Below are positions 17,767-25,666 of a stretch of 64,000 nucleotides of DNA, piece by piece. Numbering within the stretch: the first letter of the stretch is position 1; every line of letters starts with the position of its first letter. The DNA comes from Mycolicibacterium rhodesiae (GTDB taxonomy: Bacteria > Actinomycetota > Actinomycetes > Mycobacteriales > Mycobacteriaceae). The notes under the pieces are model-generated. The model was given only the letters and a program-made list of their open reading frames with translations, was not told the DNA's origin and did no database searches. The translations under genes and the position numbers were made by a program. Where the stretch lies: contig NZ_MVIH01000006.1 of assembly GCF_002086695.1 (NCBI RefSeq), forward strand, positions 124,001 through 188,000, read 5' to 3'.

Positions 17767-19133
17767 ACTGTCACCAACGTTCCGCCCCCCGGTCGGCCGG
17801 TGATGGTTATTTGGCCGTCGTGAGCAGCCACGATTTCGGCCACGATGGACAACCCCAACCCGCTCCCGCCCCCGCCACGCGACCGAGAACTATCCAGGCG
17901 CACAAACCTGTCGAACACCCGATGACGGTCCGCGGCGGGGATCCCGGGACCGTCATCGGCGACAGTCAGGATCGCCGCGCCTTCTCCGCTTCGAACTTCG
18001 ACTTCGATTTGCGACGTCGCGTGACGCGCGGCGTTGTCCAGCAAATTCCGCACCACCCGAGACAACGCAGCCGCATCGCCGTTCACCTCGACGGGTTCCG
18101 CGGTGATGTGGACCGGATGTCGGCAATTTCGGCGCAGCCGGATCACTTCACCGGTGGCGATCTCGTCGAGCCGGGTCGGCTCGCGATGGAACGTCAGTCC
18201 GCGCTCGTCGGCGCGGGCCAACAACAACAAGTCCTCGACGAGCGCGCGCATCCGTTGCGCCTCGGGAACCAGTGTGTCCTTGGCCAAGTCGACATCGAGC
18301 AGTTCAGGATGCGCGACGGCGACATCGAGAGCGGAGATGATCGCGGTCAACGGGCTTCGTAACTCATGAGAGGCGTCACCGACAAACTGACGCTGCGCCA
18401 CATGACCGGCCTCGATTCGATCCAGCATGTGATTCATGGTGACCGCCAGCGCGGAAACCTCGTCGCGACCTGCGGGCACGGGAACACGCTCGGCAAGATC
18501 TGCGCTGCTGATCGCCGCGACGCGCGCGCGCATGGCATCTACCGACCGCAGCGACCGCCGAACGAGGCGATACGTTGCGCCGGCCGCTACGGCGACGACC
18601 ACCGGGGCGGCGAGCAGCAGCAGAATGACTGCGGTACGAACGGTGGACTCTGCGGCGTCGTCGCCGCCGGCGACCACGACGATGAATGACCCCTTGGGTG
18701 TCGTGATCGACTGGGCGCTGATCCGCATGTCGCCGTCCGCGGAGCTGGTTGGCGCCATGCCGGTCCGCAAGTCGGCGCTCACCTCGTTCAGCGGGACCAA
18801 CGGGGTGTCAGAAACGCTGTCCGACCGGCGCAGCACTTTGCCATCGGGAGCGATGACCTGCACGGCGTCGATACGTTGATCGGTTGCCAGCAACGGATCG
18901 TCGAGATCGGCGGGTGCATCCTCGATCAGACCGGCCGACACATCACGTACTCGCGCTGCTGCGGCGGCGTCCACACCGGCGATCAGGGAACGATAGAAGA
19001 CCCCGGTCAACGCCGCGCCGGTCAGGGTGAACGCAACGAAGACGACGGTCCCGGCGATGAGGGCAGACCGGGCCGCGATGCTCCACTGCGGCAGTCGGAA
19101 CCGCAGTCGTGGTGGCGCCAACGGCTGCGACAT
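17727..19133 (-). CDS. Sensor histidine kinase 2
   Basis: A 468-residue kinase paralogous to kinase 1: TM1 (about 20-45), extracytoplasmic sensor, TM2 (about 170-190), HAMP, HisKA with GDASHELRSPLTAI (near 260), and HATPase with N-box LLDNAARHAT, DDGPGIPAAD and GGSGLGLSI. The start at 19133 (MSQPLAPPRL) places TM1 at the usual distance; upstream in-frame codons to 19292 are poor in protein character. The sensor domain differs more than the catalytic core, implying a different stimulus from kinase 1. Confidence 0.93.
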   Translation of the reverse strand: MSQPLAPPRLRFRLPQWSIAARSALIAGTVVFVAFTLTGAALTGVFYRSLIAGVDAAAAARVRDVSAGLIEDAPADLDDPLLATDQRIDAVQVIAPDGKVLRRSDSVSDTPLVPLNEVSADLRTGMAPTSSADGDMRISAQSITTPKGSFIVVVAGGDDAAESTVRTAVILLLLAAPVVVAVAAGATYRLVRRSLRSVDAMRARVAAISSADLAERVPVPAGRDEVSALAVTMNHMLDRIEAGHVAQRQFVGDASHELRSPLTAIISALDVAVAHPELLDVDLAKDTLVPEAQRMRALVEDLLLLARADERGLTFHREPTRLDEIATGEVIRLRRNCRHPVHITAEPVEVNGDAAALSRVVRNLLDNAARHATSQIEVEVRSGEGAAILTVADDGPGIPAADRHRVFDRFVRLDSSRSRGGGGSGLGLSIVAEIVAAHDGQITITGRPGGGTLVTVQLPAATTPDSNR

Positions 19134-19375
19134 CTCAGACGGGAGGACGGCGCCATTCACTCCATCACTGTGCAGCAGTCTCGGCCTGAAGTCATTCTTA
19201 ACGTGTTTGAGCGCCTCTTCCCAGTAGATGCCAATCAAGCGCCCGCATGACTTCCCGGTTGGGCTCAGCGCCGCCCCGGACACCGGAAGCACACAGCAGG
19301 CGGTGCAGCACGCCGCCGCTCAGTAAAGCGTTGCGGGCCAATGCTTCCACGGTCATATGACGCGGTGTAGCGCTC

Positions 19376-20188
19376 TCAGGCTCCGGCAGCGGTGATGATC
19401 GCGTCAGTGGCGAACCCTGCCACGACTCCGATAAAGATGCCCCAAGCGGTCACCAACTTGAGATTGGCGTTCCGTGCGACGGCAAGAAGCTCGATGACCA
19501 CGTACAGGATGGAGCCAGCCGCCAGGCCGAGAAACGCGACCGATATCGACTCGCTGACAAAGCGCTGCCCGACAAGGGTTCCGATGAAGGTTGGCCCACC
19601 CCCGATGAGGCCCAACACCATCAACATTCCCCAGGACGGCCGCTGTCCCGCTAGGGGTGCGACGATACCGAACCCTTCGGTCGCGTTGTGCAGGGCAAAA
19701 CCGATGACGAGCAGCACCGCGAGGGATAAATCGCCGCTTGCCGCCGAGTTGCCGATCGCCAAGCCTTCGGCGAAATTGTGCAGCCCGATCCCGCTGGCGA
19801 TCATCAGTGCCAGACGGCGTGTGTCCGTCGCTGTCACGGTGCCGACAGTGTCGGTGGTGCAGGACTGAAAGCTGCTGGGAATACGTGTGTTTCGACTTCG
19901 CAAACCGTCCACCCAGGCCAGCCCCAAAAGACCGATGCCGAAGGTCGCTGCCAACAGGGCGCCCTTCACCACCACATCGGCGACCTGATGCGCTGCCAGC
20001 GCTCGGTCGACCGGCTCCCACGCATGGGCGAGCACGTCCCACAGCAGAAAGACCAGAATGCCGATCGCGACCGCATTGAGCCCGGCCTTCAGCGTTGGCA
20101 TCGGCGTGCGTAACCGCCCGATTGGCAGGCCAATAAAAATCGTGAACCCGGCGAAGGCGCCGAGTAGGGCAATCTGGCTTGCCGACAT
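19376..20188 (-). CDS. ZIP-family metal transporter
   Basis: A 270-residue, roughly eight-TM protein with the ZIP metal-binding signatures HNFAEGLAIG (TM4, near 153) and HNATEG (TM5, near 187). ZIP proteins import Zn2+, Mn2+ or Fe2+ into the cytoplasm. Its promoter region carries a perfect GGTGAG-C-CTCACC inverted repeat (20232-20244) resembling DtxR/IdeR/MntR operators. Divergent from the COG4705 gene. Confidence 0.9.
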   Translation of the reverse strand: MSASQIALLGAFAGFTIFIGLPIGRLRTPMPTLKAGLNAVAIGILVFLLWDVLAHAWEPVDRALAAHQVADVVVKGALLAATFGIGLLGLAWVDGLRSRNTRIPSSFQSCTTDTVGTVTATDTRRLALMIASGIGLHNFAEGLAIGNSAASGDLSLAVLLVIGFALHNATEGFGIVAPLAGQRPSWGMLMVLGLIGGGPTFIGTLVGQRFVSESISVAFLGLAAGSILYVVIELLAVARNANLKLVTAWGIFIGVVAGFATDAIITAAGA

Positions 20189-20231
20189 GCTCCTCGCTTC
20201 AAACGATTATTTCCGGTCATGAACCGATGAT

Positions 20232-20247
20232 GGTGAGCCTCACCTAA
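20232..20247. promoter_or_regulatory. IdeR/MntR-like metal operator upstream of ZIP gene
   Basis: GGTGAGCCTCACC is a perfect 6+1+6 inverted repeat extended by TAA. On the minus strand it reads TTAGGTGAGGCTCACC, which matches by eye 14 of 19 positions of the mycobacterial iron box (TTAGGTTAGGCTAACCTAA, from memory). It lies 44-60 bases upstream of the ZIP start, so a DtxR-family repressor probably controls metal import. Confidence 0.5.
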
Positions 20248-20275
20248 GCACGTCGGCGCCAGCCCGGCTACTGCC

Positions 20276-20294
20276 TCTCAGCGAGTACTCAGCG
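20276..20294. promoter_or_regulatory. CTCAGCG tandem direct repeat (site 5)
   Basis: TCTCAGCG at 20276 and ACTCAGCG at 20287, offset 11 bp, ending 22 bases upstream of the COG4705 gene start, where it would overlap the promoter. It links this gene to the porin and two-component cluster. Confidence 0.6.
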
Positions 20295-20316
20295 ACCGCC
20301 ACCTACGGTCCGTGGC

Positions 20317-21597
20317 ATGACGGAGACGACCACGACTGGCACGCCGACGACCGGGCGCACCCTGCTCAGCAAGGTCCCCGAAGTCACCCTGTGGTTCTGG
20401 CTGATCAAGATCCTGTGCACCACAGTCGGCGAAAGCTTCGCCGATTGGATCAACATGACACTCGGTGTCGGACTGATCGATACCGCGTTGATCTTCACCG
20501 CCGTGCTCGCCATCGTCCTCGCCTGGCAGGTCAGCCTGAGTCGCTACGTGCCATTTGTGTACTGGCTGACTGTCGTGGTGCTGTCGGTGACCGGCACGCT
20601 GTACACCGACATCCTCACCGACCATCTTGGTGTCCCACTCGCGGCGAGTACCAGCGCCTTCGCAGTGGCACTGGGAGTTGCGTTCGCCGTGTGGTATTCG
20701 CAAGAGCGGACGCTGTCAATCCACAGCATCGTGACACGACCCCGAGAACTCTTCTACTGGCTTGCGGTACTCATCACCTTCGCCCTCGGGACGGCCGTCG
20801 GTGACTGGACGCTGCAGATCACCGGCTGGAGCCCAGGCATCGCGGTACTGCTGCCCGCAACCCTGATCGTTGCGATCGCCATCGGTTGGCGTCTGGGCGC
20901 CAACGCAGTCCTGTCCTTCTGGCTGGCCTACATCCTCACCCGGCCTCTGGGCGCGAATCTCGGCGACTGGCTGGGCTTGCCATGGTCTCAGGGCGGCCTC
21001 GGCATCGGCACCGCCGGCACCAGCGCCGCCTTCCTTGCCGCAATCCTTGCGACAGTCGGCTACCTCACCTATAGCCGCGTCGACGTAGTGGAGAGTTACG
21101 ACGGCAGCCATACACCAAGCGTCACCACTACTCCCGGTCGAGAGCGTGTCCTACTCGGCTACTACCTGGTCGTCGCGGCGGCGACCGTGGCCCTGCTTGT
21201 CTGGGCCGGTGCTCAACCTCATGAAACCCCCGGCGGCGACGACGAGTCAGACGCCCCGGCTGCCAGTGCCCCGGTCGCCGGTGCGATGACTCTGCCCGGG
21301 AATCCGCAACCCGCAACTGCCCACTTCCCGGCGCCCGAGATCGCGCGACTGCGCTCGATCGTGGACGCCACCCTCGTCAGAGTCAAAGCCGGCGACCAAA
21401 GTGGCGCGAAAACCACGATCACTGAGCTCGAAACCGCCTGGGACGCCGACGAATCAACGCTACGACCTATGGACGGGTCGGCATGGAGCCGCCTCGACAG
21501 CCAGATCGACCAAGCCCTGCACGCCGTGAGGGCAGCCAAGCCCGACACTTCGAGTCAGATCGCCAGCCTCACTGCACTGACCAAATCGCTTGGATGA
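20317..21597 (+). CDS. COG4705 membrane-anchored protein
   Basis: A 426-residue protein with two copies of a four-TM repeat (KVPEVTLWFWLIKIL...GESFADW near 20-45; a second copy beginning RELFYWLAVLITFALGTAVGDW near 145), a last TM near 285-305, then a Pro/Ala-rich linker and a helical C-terminal domain of about 100 residues. COG4705 proteins are found beside two-component systems and metal or envelope-stress genes in several bacteria, but their biochemistry is not established as far as I know. The C-terminal soluble domain is an unusual extension of the basic repeat architecture. Its promoter holds CTCAGCG site 5. Confidence 0.85.
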   Translation: MTETTTTGTPTTGRTLLSKVPEVTLWFWLIKILCTTVGESFADWINMTLGVGLIDTALIFTAVLAIVLAWQVSLSRYVPFVYWLTVVVLSVTGTLYTDILTDHLGVPLAASTSAFAVALGVAFAVWYSQERTLSIHSIVTRPRELFYWLAVLITFALGTAVGDWTLQITGWSPGIAVLLPATLIVAIAIGWRLGANAVLSFWLAYILTRPLGANLGDWLGLPWSQGGLGIGTAGTSAAFLAAILATVGYLTYSRVDVVESYDGSHTPSVTTTPGRERVLLGYYLVVAAATVALLVWAGAQPHETPGGDDESDAPAASAPVAGAMTLPGNPQPATAHFPAPEIARLRSIVDATLVRVKAGDQSGAKTTITELETAWDADESTLRPMDGSAWSRLDSQIDQALHAVRAAKPDTSSQIASLTALTKSLG

Positions 21598-21619
21598 CTT
21601 GTCCTTTGGTCATCCGTCA

Positions 21620-22390
21620 CTATCTCGATCCTGGGGCATGGGCCGTGCGATGGACGGCACCCCGGGCGATCAGCTCGAGTGTGACGGCGACGGCACAGGT
21701 CTGGGAGAGCAGTATGGACAGCAGAATCAAGATCTGAACCGCACCGGCCTGTATTGCCGACCCTGTGCTCAGCAGCACGCCGACGAAGGCGCCCGGAAGC
21801 GTCACAAGACCTACCGTCCTGGTCTGATCCAGGTTCGGCAGAAGTGCGTCAGCGGCGGTGGGGCCGATCATCTCCATCCGAGCAAGACGATCGGTGAATC
21901 CCAAGCTGAGTAGCGCTTCCACCTCACCAGCACGCGTGCCGAGGGTGTCCAGTGCACGGCGGGCGGCCACCGAGACCGCGGTCATGGTGCTTCCCAGAAG
22001 GATTCCGACGATGGGCACCAAAGCGACGCCCGTGAGCGGTACCAGCCCCGACGCCAGCAGCAAAGGCAGAACCACGGTCATGCCCGTCGCGAGCGCGGCC
22101 GTGAGAAGCCAGGACCGATTGGACCGGCTACGCCGCGCCGCAGTGACCGCGGCAGCGACGAACATAACCGCGAGTACACCCACCGACGTCCCGAGACTGC
22201 GTAACGCAGCCGTCAGAATCGCGGCCACGGCAGCCAACTGCAACACTGCACGAGTTGCGGCGCGCGGGACTGTCCACGCCGAGCCCAGCGCAGTCAACCA
22301 ATAGATCGCTGCGGCGGCGATCACCATCACCACGCAGACGACGATCAGTGTCGGGCCCACGATGTGTTGCGACAGTTGCACTCCATCCAT
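21620..22390 (-). CDS. FetB/YbbM (UPF0014) family ABC permease
   Basis: A 256-residue protein with about seven TM segments and the family signatures LVPIVGILLGSTMTAVS and ARMEMIGPTAADALLPN ... TVGLVTLPGAFVGVLLSG-type motif (GLVTLPGAFVGVLL). FetB pairs with an ATPase (FetA) in iron export or oxidative-stress tolerance in enterobacteria; no ATPase gene is adjacent here, so it may borrow one. Start ATG at 22390 is chosen because the first TM follows directly; the frame remains open for another 118 codons with poor coding character. Confidence 0.8.
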   Translation of the reverse strand: MDGVQLSQHIVGPTLIVVCVVMVIAAAAIYWLTALGSAWTVPRAATRAVLQLAAVAAILTAALRSLGTSVGVLAVMFVAAAVTAARRSRSNRSWLLTAALATGMTVVLPLLLASGLVPLTGVALVPIVGILLGSTMTAVSVAARRALDTLGTRAGEVEALLSLGFTDRLARMEMIGPTAADALLPNLDQTRTVGLVTLPGAFVGVLLSTGSAIQAGAVQILILLSILLSQTCAVAVTLELIARGAVHRTAHAPGSR

Positions 22391-22592
22391 TCTGTCGTAT
22401 CGGAGGATCGGCATCGCCGGTCCTGAGACATGTGATCTGGCGACTTGGCCGCGGGTGAGAACCACAACGAGGCGGTTGTTACTCGCGAAGGCCGTCCCAA
22501 CACCAGTTCTGTGACGGGCCCATACGCCGAGAACAGCACTCACTCCGAGACGGTTCAGCCGGGCCGTCTTTATCTGAAGTCTGACCGCGTCG

Positions 22593-22624
22593 TTAACTTC
22601 ACTTAGGTGCTCAAGTGAAGTTAA
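22593..22624. promoter_or_regulatory. Long perfect inverted repeat (12-bp arms)
   Basis: TTAACTTCACTT and AAGTGAAGTTAA are perfect inverted arms separated by the 8 bases AGGTGCTC. It lies in the 280-base gap between the frameshifted gene (ends 22671) and the FetB-like permease (starts 22390), about 200 bases upstream of the latter. Its AT-rich arms and lack of a T-run after it favour an operator over a terminator. Inner bases ACTT...AAGT recall MerR-family sites, but the regulator is not identifiable here. Confidence 0.55.
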
Positions 22625-22670
22625 TAGGGGACGTCCGGCGGATACCTCGGGGTTGTGTATGCGGATCCGC

Positions 22671-23229
22671 CTACGGTGGACCGGGACTGCCGTAGATGCC
22701 AAAACCGTACTGGCGAAGCGGTTCCAATACCGCTTTGCCGACACTAACCGCGGGATCGGTGTTGGGGTTGTCAGCCGAGCTCGCGAATGCCAACATCCCG
22801 CCGTCGACGAAGGTGAACGCGTACCACTGACTGCCCTCGTTCGCTAAGTCCACCCTGCATCGCCAACTCGGTGGGAAAGCGGGCGATCATCACGTTGGTG
22901 ACTTGCCCCCGTGGGTGCACCCGTGCACTGCACGCCGCGACTGCGGTCGCGTTCGGCAACTCTTTATAGGGAACTCGAACGTCGTAGACGGGTGGAGCAC
23001 AGACCGCGGCCGCCCAGTCGGACGGCCATTCCCGCACCTTGTTTATCGCGCTGTATTCATCACCAGGCGGCAGTGGGTCACGAACCTCATACAAGATGGG
23101 GCTGCGGAGACGCACGGATACGCCGTACTGGTGAAGGCGCACCGCGGGTGCAATGACGACCGCCGCAGGCACGGCGAGCGCCACCAGAGTCGCGCCGACT
23201 AGCAATGGCCAATCTCGTTGCCGCATCAA
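22671..23229 (-). pseudogene. Frameshifted membrane-anchored protein gene
   Basis: The N-terminal part (from 23229) encodes a signal anchor (WPLLVGATLVALAVPAAVV) and a globular region up to ARFPTELAMQ. Continuing in a second frame gives VDLANEGSQWYAFTFVDGG and on to a stop at 22671, which reads as one ~185-residue protein if one G is removed from the GGG run near 22853. The uncorrected frame ends at 22771. Family unknown; likely exported with a single membrane anchor. Confidence 0.65.
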
Positions 23230-23369
23230 CGAACCCCCAAACGTCTACCGCGTTGCCGCCATGATGCACCGTGTAGCGCGAACCGACCCATCCCAGGACC
23301 AACCTCCGATGCCACGACCTTCGGGACAACACCCGGTCGATCCCGTTGTAGTGAAGCTAGGGTTGAGAG

Positions 23370-23708
23370 GTGCAATCGGTAGGCACCGTGCGGGAGTGGC
23401 ACACCGAGGAGGGGTGGGGTGTCATTGATTGTCCCGATACCCCAGGGGGCTGCTTTGTCCACTTCAGTCACCTCTTCCACGTGGACATCCCGACGCCTGG
23501 TCCCGGTGAAGTCGTCGAGGTCTCCGGCGGATTCCGTGAGGCCTTCGAGGGCGAGACTGTGGATTTCGACTGGCAACCGACCGCCTACCCCGGAAGTCAA
23601 GACGGTTACTCATTTGTCGCCATCACCGTATGGCCTCGTGGGCGAGCGGCACCGCACCGCACCGTCCGCTACTACAAGGACGGCGAAAGTCCATATCACT
23701 CAGGATGA
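23370..23708 (+). CDS. Cold-shock-domain-like protein
   Basis: A 112-residue protein beginning GTVREWHTEEGWGVIDCPDTPGG and CFVHFSHL: this is the RNP1/RNP2 pattern (GxVKWFxxxKGxGFI ... VFVHxS) of the cold-shock domain with diverged residues, followed by a short C-terminal extension with basic and aromatic residues. It probably binds single-stranded nucleic acid. GTG start at 23370. The divergence of RNP motifs (EGWGVID for KGFGFI) makes the precise role uncertain. Confidence 0.75.
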   Translation: MQSVGTVREWHTEEGWGVIDCPDTPGGCFVHFSHLFHVDIPTPGPGEVVEVSGGFREAFEGETVDFDWQPTAYPGSQDGYSFVAITVWPRGRAAPHRTVRYYKDGESPYHSG

Positions 23709-24114
23709 TTCGACGCCATCTCGGTCGTAGGGATCGGAACCGTCACCCGCAGCGGCAGGTTGCCGCAGTCGTCTGCACCGCCGAAGCCTTCACGCGGAAG
23801 CGGTGTCGGGCTTGCTGTCGCCCCCACATCCAGGGTGGCTCCGACGGATTGGTGGAGGGTCTCTGCTTTCCGTGTCGTTTCCCGCGAGGGCGCCGAAAGG
23901 TGCATCGAGCAGCAGTTCGCCAACGCCGGCACCTCGGCACCTCGGCGCAACGACTCACAGCTCGGGCAGCGGCACGCCAGCAGCATCACAGCGCAATGGC
24001 GAACGGCCGCAATAAGTCCACGCCGTGCCCTGTGAGCCGCGGCTGGGTCCACAACCAGGTGGCGGAACTGCTGGCCACGCCGTCACTTGGGCCCTAAATA
24101 CCATCTCTGACCAG

Positions 24115-24160
24115 CGCCCCCGGCAGGAATCGAACCTGCGACCTAGGGATTTGGAATCCG
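24115..24160 (-). other. tRNA 3'-half fragment (possible attachment-site remnant)
   Basis: The minus strand reads from an anticodon-loop-like TTCCAAA through TAGGTC (variable region), GCAGG-TTCGATT-CCTGC (T arm, perfect 5-bp stem) and CGGGGGC (3' acceptor strand). No matching GCCCCCG 5' half or D arm is present, so it is not a functional tRNA. The acceptor and T arm resemble mycobacterial tRNA-Arg(CCT)-type genes (from memory). Such 3' halves mark integration points of mobile elements. Confidence 0.6.
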
Positions 24161-24361
24161 GGGTGCCGATGAGTTCCGGGAAAGTACTCGTTTATGCTGG
24201 TAGGAAATGGTTTTTGCTTCTGGGTGATGCGGCCTCGGACCGGCTGATTCCGGGTGATTCTTGGTCATAATCGCCGAATAAACGGCAACGCGGATCTGCC
24301 CATGCAACAGCCCGTCACGGTGTTGCTATGCGCTGCGCGGCTCGACGATCACGTCAATGCG

Positions 24362-24414
24362 AAGTGATAACAGTGATGCGCTTATTATCAGTTATGTATC
24401 TAAGTGATGATAAC
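24362..24414. promoter_or_regulatory. AT-rich repeated motifs upstream of fic
   Basis: GTGATAAC (24364), an inverted-like ATTATCA (24384-24390) and GTGATGATAAC (24404) occur within 50 bases just upstream of the Fic GTG at 24423. The Fic protein ends in a winged-helix-like domain, so these could be autoregulatory sites. Confidence 0.4.
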
Positions 24415-24422
24415 CTGACCGA

Positions 24423-25622
24423 GTGTCATCACATGGCGCTTCGACTGCCGTGCAGTACGAGACCCTGACATGGAATATGCCGACCGAGGCCGGATACGGG
24501 CGGCACAACGTGCGCGCAGCGTTGCGGCAGTCCGGCGAGTACCGCGCAGCGATTCCTGCAGAGATCGCCAATCTTGAGATCTCCCTGCCCTCCCGCGTCA
24601 TCGCCGATGCCGAGGAAGCCAGTCAAGAGATCGCCCGTTTCGACGCGGAACTTGGCGAGGAGATTGCCCCCTTCGCTTCGGTGCTGCTCCGATCAGAGTC
24701 GGCCGCCAGCTCCAAGATCGAAAACCTGACCGCCTCCGCGCGCGCAATCGCCGAAGCCGAGACTCTCGGGCAATCCAGCCGCCGCAACGCCTCGGTGATC
24801 GTCGCCAACACCCAGGCTATGCAAGCCGCCCTCGCCCTGGCCGACCGCATCGACGGCGACGCCATCCTAGCGATGCACGCCGCGCTAATGAACGCCAGCA
24901 ATCCCGACATCGCCGGCAAGTGGCGAACCGAGCAGGTGTGGATCGGTGGCGGCGACTTCGGCCCTCGCGGCGCCGACTACATCGCCCCGCACCACAGCAG
25001 AGTGCCAGGAGCCATCGACGACCTGATCGCGTTCTCCGGGCGCGGCGACATCCCTGTTCTTCCTCAGATCGCCATCGCCCACGCGCAGTTCGAGACCATT
25101 CACCCGTTCCCGGACGGCAATGGCCGCACCGGCAGGGCACTCATCCAGGCCCTGTTGCGCAACAAGCGGCTGGCTCGTCAGGTCACGGTCCCGGTCTCGG
25201 CGGGGCTGCTCACCGACACCGATTCCTATTTCGAGGCGCTAAACGCATACCGCGAGGGCGACCCCGCTCCGATCGTCGAAAAGCTCTCGGCCGCCTCTGT
25301 TTTAGCGGTCGCCAACGGCCGCCACCTCGTCGGCGACTTGCAAGTGGTCAGGCAAGTTTGGGCATCGAACATCACCGCTCGCCGGGATTCCGCGGTGCAC
25401 CGTATTGCCGACATGTTGATCAGGCGCCCGGTCGTCAACGCAAAACTATTGACGCGTGAACTCAACATCCCGATGAGCAACGTCTACCGCTATTTGGACC
25501 CTTTGATAAAGGCGGGGATCATCATCGAGTTCACAGACCAGTCGCGGAATCGCGCGTGGCGTGCACCTGAGGTGCTGCATGCCCTTGATGCGTTCGCCCT
25601 CCGCGCCGGACGTCGCGGCTGA
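24423..25622 (+). CDS. Fic-domain AMP transferase with N-terminal inhibitory helix and C-terminal wHTH
   Basis: A 399-residue Fic protein. The Fic active-site motif HPFPDGNGRTGR lies near residue 223. An N-terminal inhibitory motif of the S/TxxxE(G/N) type (SSKIEN, near 97) indicates a class II, self-inhibited Fic enzyme in which the Glu blocks ATP gamma-phosphate. The C-terminal 70 residues (VNAKLLTRELNIPMSNVYRYLD...) look like a winged helix. Fic enzymes transfer AMP from ATP to Ser/Thr/Tyr hydroxyls of targets; those with wHTH may regulate their own transcription. It lies next to the tRNA fragment and AT-rich DNA, so it was likely acquired. GTG start. Confidence 0.93.
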   Translation: MSSHGASTAVQYETLTWNMPTEAGYGRHNVRAALRQSGEYRAAIPAEIANLEISLPSRVIADAEEASQEIARFDAELGEEIAPFASVLLRSESAASSKIENLTASARAIAEAETLGQSSRRNASVIVANTQAMQAALALADRIDGDAILAMHAALMNASNPDIAGKWRTEQVWIGGGDFGPRGADYIAPHHSRVPGAIDDLIAFSGRGDIPVLPQIAIAHAQFETIHPFPDGNGRTGRALIQALLRNKRLARQVTVPVSAGLLTDTDSYFEALNAYREGDPAPIVEKLSAASVLAVANGRHLVGDLQVVRQVWASNITARRDSAVHRIADMLIRRPVVNAKLLTRELNIPMSNVYRYLDPLIKAGIIIEFTDQSRNRAWRAPEVLHALDAFALRAGRRG

Positions 25623-25666
25623 TCACGCCACTTGTGCGCCTTCAGCCCAGTCCTCAAGCAGGTGAG

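Larger units (their letters stand above)
23709..24422. other. Intergenic region with tRNA fragment and AT-rich fic promoter
   Basis: About 710 bases with no convincing gene. It holds a tRNA 3' fragment (24115-24160, listed separately) and ends in an AT-rich stretch (24361-24420) with repeated GTGATAAC-type motifs ahead of the Fic gene. The AT content contrasts with the surroundings, consistent with transferred DNA. Confidence 0.6.

Noticed and set aside
23630..24097. Cys-containing frame that looks like a zinc finger (CRACC ... CFPC)
   Set aside because: It begins inside the cold-shock-like gene, has no own start signal and is Arg-rich throughout; the Cys pairs are probably chance.
24025..24270. 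Open frame containing RQESNLRPRD
   Set aside because: This peptide is the well-known false translation of the antisense of a tRNA T arm; the DNA here is the tRNA fragment, not a protein gene.
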